64,000 bases of DNA, from the NCBI GenBank assembly GCA_964035545.1, contig OZ037767.1, positions 12,693,081-12,757,080 on the forward strand, in the 5' to 3' direction. This document shows positions 1 to 16,100 of the stretch, piece by piece. Numbering within the stretch: position 1 is the first letter of the stretch; each line of letters begins with the position of its first letter. A model generated the notes under the pieces. The model was not told where the DNA came from, ran no database searches, and was given only the letters and a program-made list of their open reading frames with translations. Position numbers and translations under genes: made by a program. This stretch comes from Bugula neritina. Taxonomy: Eukaryota; Bryozoa; Gymnolaemata; Cheilostomatida; Bugulidae.

Positions 1-207
1 TATAAAGTTACATAGAGACTCAAACTTACAGAAACGTTATAAAAAAGGATATATATGGAAATCTATATAAAATACTTGAAGACGACATTCCTAAACTCTG
101 CTATAACTAAAAGTTTATTTATGCACATGATATTTTTATATTTGCAAAATTAATTGATTCAAATGACCTAAAGATGTAAAAAAATTGAGGCAATAGAAGA
201 CACCCAC

Positions 208-938
208 GTGCTAAGCTGCCGGTGTTTGCTTGGATCAGTCTGTGGTGGTTCTGCTGGGCTGCGAGCTGCTGGTGCAGCCAAATCATCTTGGCAGCATCTA
301 TTAGTGACTTGTGCTGATGATGTAGAGCAACAGGAAGAGAGGCAGCTGCTGTCACAGGGGAACTGAACATGCTAGAGTCAGCACTGACAGGGACAGTTTC
401 TGGAGAAGAGTTATCCAAGATTCTGTTGATGCTAAAGTTTGACACCTGAAACAGGTGGTTGTTATATTACGACACCAAGCATAGCTATATAAGTGAAGCT
501 TGTTTAACTGTAAAATCAATTGTGTGCAAATTCATATTAGAATATTAATGTTGACACATTTCAGTATTGATAGGTTAAACTGTATAATATATTATTACAA
601 ATAAAAAAAGTCTTTGCTATATTTTCAGCTCACCGACTTTCTTGGTTCACATCTCCACTATTATAATACAAATAAAACTTTGTTACATAATAAACGTAGC
701 TATATAAATATAATTTTTAAAATTAGGATTTTGTCTAAAATACTTTTGCACTCAACAAACAAACTATTCCATAGTTCACCTTGGAATGTTTTGTGTTTAT
801 TGATGTGTCACTGAATATTGTGGGTGTCATGGTTGGTGAAAGTAATGTCTGTGTGGAGATCAGTGAAGCTGTAGGAGCAGCTGGAAGGAAAGGGTGATAC
901 AAGAATGGAGATTGTAGTGATGCTGCCTTCCGCTCCAT
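208..938 (-). CDS. 5' exons of an eh1-motif protein, candidate transcriptional repressor (partial)
   Basis: Two minus-strand exons join in phase. Exon 1 runs from ATG at 938 to 780 (53 codons, donor AAG|GTGAAC). Exon 2 starts at 445 after a good acceptor (CCTGTTTCAG) and probably ends at 208 (donor GTGGGTG). The start of exon 2 encodes NFSINRILDN, which fits the eh1 pattern FxIxxIL. That motif recruits Groucho/TLE co-repressors in many homeodomain, Fox and T-box proteins. The rest is rich in S, T, P and A, and later in H and Q, as in a disordered transcription-factor N-terminus. Any DNA-binding domain would lie beyond the left edge, so the family is not known. A 5' UTR intron is possible because an acceptor-like CTTCAGCAG lies just before the ATG. 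The splice phase and motif are seen; the repressor role is inference. Confidence 0.55.
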
Positions 939-999
939 GGTTCTGCTGCTGAAGTTATTTATTAGCACTTGGACTGAAAAAGTTTTTGTATAAAACATT

Positions 1000-4638
<3,639 letters not shown>

Positions 4639-4704
4639 ATTATAGCATGCAGCGCACTGCATAACATTATAGTGTGCAATGCAAGCATTTAGATACTGTT
4701 TATC

Positions 4705-4760
<56 letters not shown>

Positions 4761-4830
4761 GATAAACAGTATTTAAATGCTTACATTGCACACTATAATG
4801 TTATGCAGTGTGCTGCATAACATTATAATG
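4639..4830. repeat. Near-perfect palindrome with (TA)n centre
   Basis: Two inverted arms of about 70-80 bp flank roughly 50 bp of pure (TA)n near 4708-4757. The left arm runs from CATTATAGCATGCAGCGC to ACTGTTTATCATTATATA; the right arm is its reverse complement with a few mismatches. Inside each arm the phrases GCATAACATTATA and GCACACTATAATG recur. The structure could extrude a cruciform or be a small fold-back/MITE-type element. No clear target duplication was found. Confidence 0.8.
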
Positions 4831-6986
4831 CCATAATACTGAAGTGTATTTATATATGCTGAATTAAAACTCAAGTTATATAAAAGTATATAAAAATGAA
4901 ATTATATACAATCATAATGGTAGTTTCAGATTCCAAATCTCTTATATGTATAAACATACTTTCATGGCAGAAAAATGCTAGTTATATTTCCACATTAGGG
5001 TGTGTAGTTACTTTATTATACTGAATCAAGTGGATGTTACAGATATATCAATATTATTTATATACTGAATTATAAACATGACAAACAACTTTATTTTAAG
5101 TTATATGCCAACTTAGAACATCAATTTTGCACCATATATTATCAGCTCAACTGAGCGCTGTTGGAAACAGTAGCATACAACTCCTGTTAATTTACTTTTA
5201 TCATAGAATTAGCCTGTTCTAGAGTTTATGACATAATTATTATGATTTATGAAGAATATATGAAGTGACTGATTTATCATTTATTACAGTGAAACTACCT
5301 GAAGCAGTGGAGTGGATATTCAGCTGTTGGTTTATTGCACACCAATACTAATTACTAATACTACTCGCTGCACACCAGTCACTAATATTCCCCACCAAAA
5401 CTACTTACTAATAGCACCAACAAATACTACTTGCTAATACCAATAATTAGCTAATACCAATAATTCGATAATAAGCAGCTTAAGCCAGCAACCTGATTTT
5501 ATTTTTTGAAATATATTAGACTTGGTTTTATTGCATGCATAATCGTTTATTGGTTGAATCCTAAGAGGCTGTTGGTTGACATTATAGCTTTTTAAATAAA
5601 AAATAATCAGTTTGACTTATAGGGTTAGAAATGAGCAAACGCATTCAGCAGTTATCTTCTCAATATGAAATTGAAGTATAATATAACAAAGAAATTAGCA
5701 AAAGCTCAAACTCTAGATCATATTTATTTTAGAGCAACGCAGACATATTTTACATACAACTACATTACTCTGTTAGTTGAAAAATTTATATTGATAAATT
5801 AGTTACATTAAAATAACAAAATAATGCAGGGTGAAGCCCAACAAAACAATGTAATATTTAGATCTGATATTAATACTAATGTTTCTGTCAATGTTAATAA
5901 AAAGGTTGACCCATGGAATAGGTGCTGATCTTTCTCCATTTCTTCAACAGAGAGTATCTGTAGAAGATAGAAGCTATTAGCTCTAGTGAAGAAAATTACT
6001 TTGTCTGAGAAACAAAAAGGACTCAGCTGAGTTTGTCCAGTTGCATCCAACCAGTAGTCTAGAGTCTAGACCATGCCATCTGCTGTCTAAAACCCAAACA
6101 TATGACCCCATTACTGCCGCACCGAAAATACACAAGGTCAGCTTAGATCTATATGAATGCACTGGATTAATTTACACGCGAAGAGAGCAAATAAAAAACA
6201 GCCATGTGGAGTTATACTCGTAATAAAAAGCAGAGTGAGTCTCATTCATCTCTTTCTATTTTAATAAAATATAAGAGCAGACAACTACAAATTACATAAA
6301 TCGAAAGAACAACTTTTAACACGCTATAAAACTTAACATAATAATATAAATATAATTTACACCATTATTTACTTGCTAGTTTTGCAGTGTTCTTAACTGT
6401 TTATTTCTTATCTACCTGCTTACTTTGTAAGCAAGAAATCAAGTTGCTAATTTTCGATTTAGGCCTCCTTTGACTTTATGCTAGCACTAGCATAAATTAA
6501 GATCAATACAATGAGGTTGATCCCTACGAAACAGGTACAACATAATTTACTCAACGGCTAACTCTTTGCAGTGCTCTTAAATACTTGTTCCTTAGTTACT
6601 TGCTTACAGTGTAGGCAACAAATCAAGTTGTTAACTTTCCATTTTCCATTTAACATTAATAGCAGCAAATGAGATGTTTTGAAACTCAATTCAATTCAAT
6701 TCAACAGGTACAACTGTAATACTACAATATTCTAATTCGCATAGACAAATAAGAAAGCAAGATTAGTACAGTTGTGAAATGAAATTATATTAATTATTTG
6801 ACCCGATGTCATTACTCATAGTATTGGAATTGGAGTCAGTGTTCAGGGAGCGTACTTGAGGAGATCATCACACTGGACTACCATAAGGAGAGGAAGGGGT
6901 GTGCCATATATGAATCATATGTTGAACAATCATTGGCCAATAGTCATACAGTTGGGCTGATTGACTGAACAGGGACTCAATCTGGT
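4831..6986. other. Intergenic DNA, no gene seen
   Basis: Short direct repeats (ACTAATACTAATTACTAATAC near 5340-5470, AATTCAATTCAATTCAA near 6688) and AT-rich sequence. Short open frames around 5808-6223 have no recognisable family or splice support. Confidence 0.4.
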
Positions 6987-7770
6987 TTATGTGGAGATCT
7001 CTGAATTATTGCCTTGATTGTGACCAATCTTCAGATCTCTGACAATCCTTGGGAGAAAACTGTTTAGGTATTTGGTACTGTTAACATCTTCTGATAGATA
7101 GATCTGTACAACGGCAGTAGACATAATGCTTTGTATGCAATCAACCGTGCTCGTTTGGAGGGGAGGGGGAGGGGGGCAGTAGAGAGCTTTTTTACCAGTT
7201 CTTTCTTCTAGCATCTAGCATTTTATTTGATATATTATGTTGGTTGAACTTGAAAATATATTTGCAGCATGACATCCAGGTATTTTGTATAGTTTACACG
7301 ATCTAGCACTGATCCATTCAGCTGTAATTGGAAGTATCACTAACAGAGTTGAAGCGTATTATTTTGCTCTTAAAAATGTTGAATAACATAGCCCACTTGT
7401 CTGACCACAAACCAGAATAATCTAGGTTTTATTAGAACCTGCTGCAGTCACTGAATGAGGCTATATCCTGGTAGACAAGGTTGTCATCAGCAAACAAGGT
7501 AAATGAGCATTGAAGACAGTTAGGTAAATCGTTGAATTATTGATGAAGAGGAGTGTTGGTTCCAAAACCGATTCTTATGGCACACCTAAGATAACATTAA
7601 CTGGTAAAGGGTCGGAGTTCCGAGGCATCAGGCATGATCTTGCAACACCACTGGCTGTGCCTGTGGACGATTAGCTAGGAAGTTTTCTATCCAGTGCAAG
7701 TGTAGGATGTATTCATTCAAATCTGCAATTTCTGAAAGTTTTTTTATTTAAATAAAATACTCGATCAAAG
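6987..7770 (-). pseudogene. Degenerate LINE (non-LTR) reverse-transcriptase fragment
   Basis: Read on the minus strand, this stretch keeps scattered landmarks of a LINE reverse transcriptase. In order these are a W-I-x-x-F-L-x-N-R-x-Q phrase near 7690, an LGVP block near 7580, the catalytic FADD box at 7483-7494 followed by LVYQDIA, a W-S-D-K-W-A-M-x-F-N phrase near 7390, and a terminal YLNSFLPRIVRD phrase near 7040. The blocks are in several frames with stops between them, so it is dead. The order and motifs fit Jockey/CR1/I-type elements; the clade cannot be fixed. Polypurine runs at 7153-7176 lie within it. Confidence 0.7.
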
Positions 7771-8940
7771 ACAAGTGCTTTATACTTACTCTTGGTCTAG
7801 TGAAGTTTAAAATTAAAAGTCAAAGTCAAAGTGAGCACATCCAATTCCATTTCCAATTTCACTCTCTTTGTCAGATATTAAAAATTTGAGGTAGTGTGAA
7901 CTTTTAAATCTATAAAACTTTTAAAATTATGCAATAAATATCAAAATAAATACTTTAATTGCACAATGACATAGTGATAGTCATAGTGACTGTGATAATC
8001 ATAATCGTAGTCTTGATGTTTCATTGCCCTGATGAATAAAACGGAATGTGAAAATAAAATAATTAACGTGATCGGTCAGAATACGATAGTTGTCCGAGTA
8101 AGCCACTTCATACTGTATCGACAAAGTATATACTAACTAACGATTCAAACGCTACAATAACGTCTAAAAAATTATTGACATCTGTACTATACTATCCAAA
8201 CGCTAGTAACGCGAAATGAGACAAGGCAAAGAGTGTCGATTCCAGCATAATATTTTGTAATTGTTTATTTCGTTACTATGGCAAAAGAGTTCGAGTGAGT
8301 TGTCTAGTTTAAATATTATTATGTTTAGATTTGTGAATAGTTGATAGCATACAGAGTTAGTCATATGTGGTGTAAAAGTAAGGAGAAAAAGATTAATGAG
8401 TTGAAGTAGTACAGTAACTTCAAAATTTGATAGAATTTTATATAGCAATTATATATAGCAAATAATTCATAAATGATAAAACTTGAAAGTTTATAGAAAT
8501 AGGTCTGTGTTTTTGAATTATTTTATAAAACATTACCATGGACTATTTTTAAATTAAATATCTAGTGTGACAGCTAAAAAATCAATAATGTGAAAAACTT
8601 ATTTATTTTACGAGCATTTTTTCAATAATGCACATACTTCAAGTCATGTTATAATGCTTCTAATCTGATGCGTGTAAGTTATTGGAATAATTTTAGCACC
8701 TAGCAGTATGCAATAATCACAAGTTAATATGCATTGGAATACTATAATTTATTGTCACACTACATTTATTAAATACAAATTATTAGTTTTATATATTTAA
8801 ATAATTAAAATTAACTTTAATAATTTAACATTCTAGCCTCTAGACACCAGTAGTGAAGTGCAGCTATATTAGGTATGAAATAGGTACTTAATGATTGTCA
8901 TTTATGCATTGCGCTAATTATCTTTTGTTTTAAATTATAG
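7771..8940. other. Intergenic DNA, no gene seen
   Basis: AT-rich; includes a small run of related phrases (CATAGTGATAGTCATAGTGACTG near 7970). No coding exon could be supported here, although exons upstream of the 8941 exon would be expected. Confidence 0.4.
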
Positions 8941-9303
8941 GCAGGCTAATATAGAGAATGTGTTCGATTCTGAGGATAATAGCAACACACTAGCAGATTT
9001 ACCAGTGGAGCAGAATATCAGCGTTCCTGAACCTCCACCATTGCCTCCACAAGTTAGTTATTAGCACTAGTTGATTTGAACTGTTATTTTTTAAATATGG
9101 CAGTGCTATAATTTTGGTGCTGTATTTTCAATTACAATATTTATGTATCATTTATGAAAAGAATGTTTTAATTTTAGAAATTGAAGGTTCCCAAAAATTT
9201 GAAACTTTATCAAGATATGCCAACAGAAGAAAGGGAGAAAAATCTAGAAAAAGCTGTGGACGAAATCAATAAAAAAGCTAATGTTATGTGTGTTATTTCA
9301 TAG
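8941..9303 (+). CDS. Two 3' exons with HR1-like segment and CaaX-like C-terminus (partial gene or fragment)
   Basis: Exon A 8941-9052 follows TAAATTATAG and ends CCACAA|GTTAGT. Exon B 9178-9303 follows TTTTAATTTTAG and ends in TAG. The joined frame gives an acidic stretch, a proline-rich PEPPPLPPQ segment, and then a basic/helical segment with LYQDMPTEEREKNLEKAVDE. The last four residues are CVIS, which fits a CaaX prenylation box. The LPxEExxxxLxxxxxEL-type pattern recalls the HR1 domain of CIP4/FNBP1 F-BAR proteins, which bind Cdc42-family GTPases, but only the start of such a domain is present. A poly(A) signal lies 5 nt after the stop. Upstream exons were not found, so this may be the end of a real gene, an alternative terminal exon, or a gene fragment. 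The product name is uncertain. Confidence 0.45.
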
Positions 9304-9307
9304 ACCA

Positions 9308-9313
9308 AATAAA
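9308..9313 (+). promoter_or_regulatory. Poly(A) signal AATAAA
   Basis: Canonical hexamer 5 nt downstream of the TAG stop of the preceding exon. This would give a very short 3' UTR. Confidence 0.5.
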
Positions 9314-10165
9314 TTTTTATATAAAATCATATAAATATTTTGCTACGAATGCTTTTTTAACTTCAACTTGACATATTTGTTAAAAGAATTTTGTCTAATA
9401 AGTAAGCTGCAATCTGCAATACCTTATCTAGACTTAAAATTTTAATTAATATTCACCTTTTTTAATATTATCAAATATAAGGCTAAAAATGGCAAAGCCA
9501 AGTAGATCTACAGAACATGCTATGAAAGAAGACATAATTTTCCATGAATAGTTAATTTGTTTTTCCACATAGCAATCTACATACATTCTTTTTAAAAAAT
9601 ACTAACTTTAAATTCATTTATTTATTAACTCAAGTATATTTCACAAAGCAAAAAACAATCATCTATCAAATAATTGTTATTTTGCAGTAAAAATGTTAAA
9701 AAATATATTCACACTGCCAGCTGGTGAATGCAATAAATAAAAAACAAATAATAAATAAACAAGAACTAATTTACAACTCAAAAATTTACAGAAACTATTT
9801 CTATGCCTAATGGGAATAGACAGACTGAAATATGCCAATGCTCCAGAATCAAGAAGAAGCTTGGAGAAACAACTAAAAATATGATAGTTTTTCAACTAAT
9901 GTACTAGTGACTATCCCTACTAAGGCTATTAGTATATAAATAGCTCACCAAATTCTTGATATGTCCTTGCAACTTTTACCAAAAAGTAACTATTGCCATG
10001 TTGTAATAACACAATTTGTATAAAACAAGATGATGCATTCTGTAGAATTCTCCAATATGGTTACTCATATAAAACAATATGGCTACCCATTATTAAAATA
10101 CTACTGCTTTCTACTATTGTCTCTACACTGTTGTTTTTCAAATAGTGCGTACTAAACTTGGCCTA
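9314..10165. other. Region between convergent gene ends
   Basis: AT-rich DNA between the plus-strand fragment and the NPHP1 stop codon. It should include the NPHP1 3' UTR on the minus strand. No closely placed AATAAA was found for that gene; a TTTATTTATT run near 9617 on the plus strand is a distant candidate. Confidence 0.4.
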
Positions 10166-13100
10166 CTAAACTGCTGCTATGCATTGTGGTCCATTAACAC
10201 TGAAAGACAGCTCTTTCATATCAAATGGTTCGTATTCAATAGAAGGATCTAACATGGCCGCTAATCCTGTGTTTTTCTGTTCACCTTTTACTTTGAAGGC
10301 ACTAATAAGTTCTGCTCTTTTCTGTAAAAAATAAAAATACATGGATATGCGAAAAGTTATTTCAATCACAATGTTCTGCTCACCAAAACAAGAACCAGAG
10401 CTGCACATTTGAATCTAGGGCTAAATTTTATTTTTAGCATTTCTAGGATAACAATAATTTTAAACTATGTTAAGTTAAAAAAAACCATCAAAATTATCAT
10501 AACTGTAAGTTACCAAATTTATACTTTAGATTTAATTTAAAAATATGAAGAAGGAAACAATACACACACTCACCTTGATGCTGTTTGGATAACCGGCTTT
10601 ATAGGTAGGCAGATGTGCATGCATGAGCGGATAAATCCACTCAGTGAATGTTGAAACAAGAGTACTTGCTAGCACTTCTACATCTCTCTGAAAAAAAACA
10701 ATTCCTGGTATAAGTATAATACAAACATGGTATTGGCAGCTACAGAAGCACACAAAAGCAAGTAAAATCAAAACTCCCGAACCCACAAGCCCACAACCAA
10801 TAGCAATGAATAATCAATCTGGCAAACCAGCTTTGCAAATTAAAGATTGATGATATTAAGAGTTATCTTCTTCTATATTATCCAATATCTTACAAAACTT
10901 AGCTTAGTAAGCATAACATTATAATGGTGAATCCTCTACAACAATCTTACATAGGGCTTTATAAAAAAGATATTCCGTATTTTTACTCGCAATCTGCAGT
11001 TTCTCTGGTAGAGTTTCTTGCCTGCCAATTTTTACCAGAATGAATAATCGACTTTAGTGCCAGCAGTAATATTAATTTTTTATTATACTTTACGAATAAC
11101 ATTTGCCTAAATATAGAAAACTATAATACTACAGCACACCTTTCTGCTAGTTTATGCTGTTTAACAAGAATTTCAAAAGATCTTCTTTTATAGGAATTAT
11201 CTACTTTTGATTAGCATAACCCGGTATTGAGAAGTATAGCAAGGATTGCTGATTGGCATTTGTTATATCACAAGGTGGCTTGTAATACTTTTGTGGCCAA
11301 CAACTGAAAATCAAGTTAAATATTTAAACTCGATAAGGCTCCCAAATCAGGCAACACATAAAAATAAACAGCAGCCCCAGCATTAGACTGTGGTTCAACA
11401 GATAATCATAGCCTGTGATGCAAACAAAACAAAGTCAATATCACAAAAATCAAACATGTGAAGTCTGTGATTAAAAACAAAAATTCAAGGAAAACAAATT
11501 TTAACTGCTTTTTATTCAGAAGACAAGTGACTGAATATTTCAAAATTGAAGTACGGAGTCCATCACAAAGATGGCGCCATTCCAGATAGACGACCAAATT
11601 CCAGTTAGACGACGCCAAATATTGCTATCAAATATATGCGCAGATGACATTCAAATATATCTTACTACTTTAAACTTTAAAATTAAATAAATATAATGTA
11701 GAAGAATATTCAAAAAATTATAATATGTTACATTACATTTTTTAAGAGAGTTAGGCATTTTATGGGTATTGCTTTAGTAAGCTGTTAGAGCGGTGGCTTC
11801 AATGAGTGCCTGCGCACATTGATTCACATGAAACCGAAATAAATGCAATTTAGTATCAAATATCATTACTTTTTAATTCTTAATGCTTTTTGAATAAAGT
11901 GATCTAAATGGAAGTTGTCCAGTTGGGGTCATCTAAGTAGAATATATTGCTGATCGTCTATCTGGACTGAAACCACAAAGACCGTGCTACTAACTACTAT
12001 TTGAAGACAAAACCTGCTTTGAAATTCATGCAATTATTTTAAACAAAGAAGTGATCTTGGGCTAAAATAAGAAACTGTTATAACATGACAACTAAAACCT
12101 CAGACTAAACTTATAAAGCAGCATCACTGTGCAGGGGAGAATGTATTCAGTGTATAGACTACTACAGGTAGGCCAGTACTAATGTACTACACAGCTACCA
12201 TAGTATTTCAACAATCACATCAATTTAGTGTCAAGTCTTTCACCAGGAAGTCTAGTAAAAGCAGCGTGTTTATCAAACAACCCAAAATTTCAACAAAACG
12301 TCATTAAAAGCCAAGCTTGAAATTACTAGTGCAGTTTCTTTAGTGCAAAACAGGCTAAAGCATTTCGAGAAGCAATCAAATATCATATAGCACAAAATTT
12401 TCATTTTCTACACATTTTAAACCCAACATTAGTCTCTGACTAGAAGAGCACACATATTCAAGTGTCTTAAGTTAGAAATCATTGTGAGTATACATACTGC
12501 GGGTGTGTTTTTGGCGAGTAGAGTAAACTAAAACATAACAAATGCGTTCCTTTCTCATGTAACACAATCGTAGAAGTTTCTTTGAAGACTATAAATACTG
12601 TATGAAACTGCATAGACAGCAATTAGATGTGTTAGACAGGCCCTTTTTAGTATTAACAGAGACCTGATTGGCTTAGCTTATACTATGCATAATATTGTGT
12701 GGTCAAACAAGCAAAGCAGGAACAGCTTTGGAGTTTCTAGTTGGTTACTATTTGAAGGTTTTTGTCTTCGGTCTTATTTTATTTATGAAAAGCTTGAGAT
12801 GGCATGAATCCACCTCAAATAAGAGTAGTTGCCTTAACAAAATAAATCCTATATTATGAGAGGGCAGAGTTTGTAGTAAATGAATTTTTATATTCATATC
12901 TTCAACAGTTTCATATTATGTGCAGCGCACAAAATATTGTTTTAGCTTAAATTAGTGAGGCTCAAAATTTTAAATATACTGGGCTGTAGAATATAAAAAT
13001 TATTTGTGAAAATTACTTTGAATTCTGTAGCAAATGTAGAGCCAAAGGTTCTTACACTAATGAATGAAGTATTGGAAGTTTGAGAGCGAAAGAAAATATA

Positions 13101-16100
13101 TACTAATAAAAAGAGAAGACAACTTACTCTATCCGTCCTACTTTTCGACTTCAACTTCAAATCCCAGCGTTCCTGAAATAATTTAAAATATGATGAAATA
13201 ATAAAACATAATAAAATAAAAGATATGTGAGAGATAAAATTTAGCATCAACTGAGCTAAAGGTTGGACACAATGTGCTTGTGATAAATTATCAAAGTCTG
13301 AGTAAGTTATAGGTAAACTAAGTCTATGTCATTTCTTTCACAATTATTTTTGACTTCACTATTTCTTAGCAAGTCTGGAAGTGCTAGTTCACTCACCTAA
13401 TTCAAAATTACATTAAAAAAGGTAATGGCTCTCCAACTATTTTAGTATAAGAATCCTCAAAAACTATTAAATATTACTAACGACATACCAACAATAAATC
13501 GGTGAGGTCTGGCATTTCAAGGAGCTGAGGAAAGTGGGCTAAGAATGGTTCAAATACAGGTTCTAAAACATATGATATATAACATGATATAATAGAATCT
13601 TTCAGCATACATAATAGTAGATGCGCACTGATGACAAAAGTAACAGCAGACGTATAGTAACAGTAAAAGTATAGCAATAGCAGATAGGTGATGACAAAAC
13701 ATGTCCAACAATTGAAGATAAGGTCCACACAATGGAATGCTACTCTCTCAAATAACAAAGTCCTGAGTCAGGTGCAAATAGGTAGCTATACTTACAATGT
13801 TGTGCGCAATTAACATACCTTGGCCAATGCGACTACAGTGTGAGCAAATTTTATCACAATGTTTGACAAGTTGGCTTAGAATTTTCAGTGAGCATGAAAA
13901 TATGAAAAAACTTGTTTAAAAAACCTTTCATCTAAAAAGTTATTTTCGAACACTTTCAAAAAATATGTACAGTTAAATTCAACTTCTTTCAACAGCTTAC
14001 CGGTGGATTGGAGATTGTCCCGATCTCTTAGAAGGACACAGGCTAAGTAGTGTCTATATAGAGCCAGGCTATGAAGATAAGGGACTTTACCAACAACCAC
14101 GCTGGGCAACACACTAAAATACACAGAAGATGACGTTTCCTGCTAATTGTGTAAATAACATAAAACTGTGTAGGCCTAAATATTGTGAAACTTTAGTTAA
14201 TGATCCTAAACCAATGCATAAAGTATTTTTAAGCCAAAATACTGAGCTATTACGCAATAGCAAATGAAATGATCATAGAATATAATGTGATGCAATGCAA
14301 TATGAATATGGCATATAACTGTTATATGATACAATATAATGTAATACAATGTAATATATAGTATTATGTAATGTATGTATATGTATGAAGGGCTAAAATT
14401 GACAATTTAACAAAAGAGCAAAGCCAAGCCAAAGATCTGTACAAATATAGGACTTGAAGTGAAAGTTATAATTACTTGCTATATAACTGTCTACCCAGCT
14501 ATATTTACTATACTATACCAGCTATATTTACTATACTATACCAGCTATATTTACTATACTATACTAGCTATATTTACTATACTATACTAGCTATATTTAC
14601 TATACTGTACCAGCTATATTTACTACACTATACCAGCTATATTTACTATACTATAGCAGCTATGCTTACTATACTATACCAGCTATATTTAGTATACTAT
14701 ACCAGCTATATTTACTATACTATACCAGCTATATTTACTATACTATAGCAGCTATGCTTACTATACTATACCAGCTATATTTAGTATACTATACCAGCTA
14801 TATTTACTATACTATACCAGCTATATTTACTATACTATACCAGCTATATTTACTATACTATACCAGCTATATTTACTATACTATACCAGCTATATTTACT
14901 ATACTTATATACCAGCTATATTTACTATACTATACCAGCTATATTTACTATACTATACCAGCTATATTTACTATACTTATATACCAGCTATATTTACTAT
15001 ACTATACCAGCTATATTTACTATACTATACCAGCTATATTTACTATACTATACCAGCTATATTTACTATACTATACCAGCTATATTTACTATACTATACC
15101 AGCTATATTTACTATACTATACCAGCTATATTTACTATACTATACCAGCTATGCTTACTATACTATACCAGCTATATTTACTATACTTACTCTACTTATT
15201 GTACTTACCATACTTACTGTGCATGCTGTATTTACTGTACTCACTATACCAACTATACTTACTCAAATCTTTCTTTCTGTTCATTATTAGCAGCGTTGGT
15301 TTTCATCACGAGAGTCGGCTGCTTGTTTCTGGACAGAAGACTCATGAACCTGGAGGAGGCTACAGAGAGGAACAGAAACCAGATGAGCTGGTAAAGGTAA
15401 TACTAACACAGTAAATACAGTCATATTCACAGTCAATGTTGTATCTTAAAAACTCAAATCATATGCTGCAACACCTGAAAATGTAGGAGTTAGAAAAATG
15501 AAAATAATTAAATATAAGTCTAACGAAACGGTTTATTTAGTATCAATATTGAATAGTGCATATTAATATAGAATAGTGCATGTCAATATAGAATAATGCA
15601 TGTCAATATAAAATAGTGCATATCAATACAGAATAGTGCATATCAATATAGAACAGTGCATATCAATATAGAATAGTGCGTATTGATATAGAATAGTAAG
15701 TAATAATATAATGCCAAGATGAGAGCTTTAAGTAAAGCGGTTAAAATGTAATAATTTTAACAAAAAAACTTAAAACTCAACAAAAATAAATGCACCAAAT
15801 CGAAACCATCACCACATGCTCATGCAACAACAAATTAATGATAGTGTAACATGGTTACTGATAGGATAATTTTTCAGGGCATCATGAAAATTGACTCTTA
15901 GATGAGATTAGTCAATGGTGAAATATATCAACGAAATGTCTTTCCTCAATCCTGTAACCTTGCACATACTAAGCCACCAACTCTAACCATTAGACCAAAT
16001 TACATCACAATAGATTATTTTATCAATTTTCAACAAATTTTTACTGTTACTAACTAATCATTCTATCTAAAAGATTTGTACTATTAGGTAACCGTAGGTG

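Noticed and set aside
5808-6223. Small coding exons around 6 kb
   Set aside because: No family similarity, no convincing splice partners and average AT-rich composition.
14494-15262. CRISPR array
   Set aside because: Units are contiguous with no unique spacers and the window is eukaryotic; the same holds for all other tandem arrays here.
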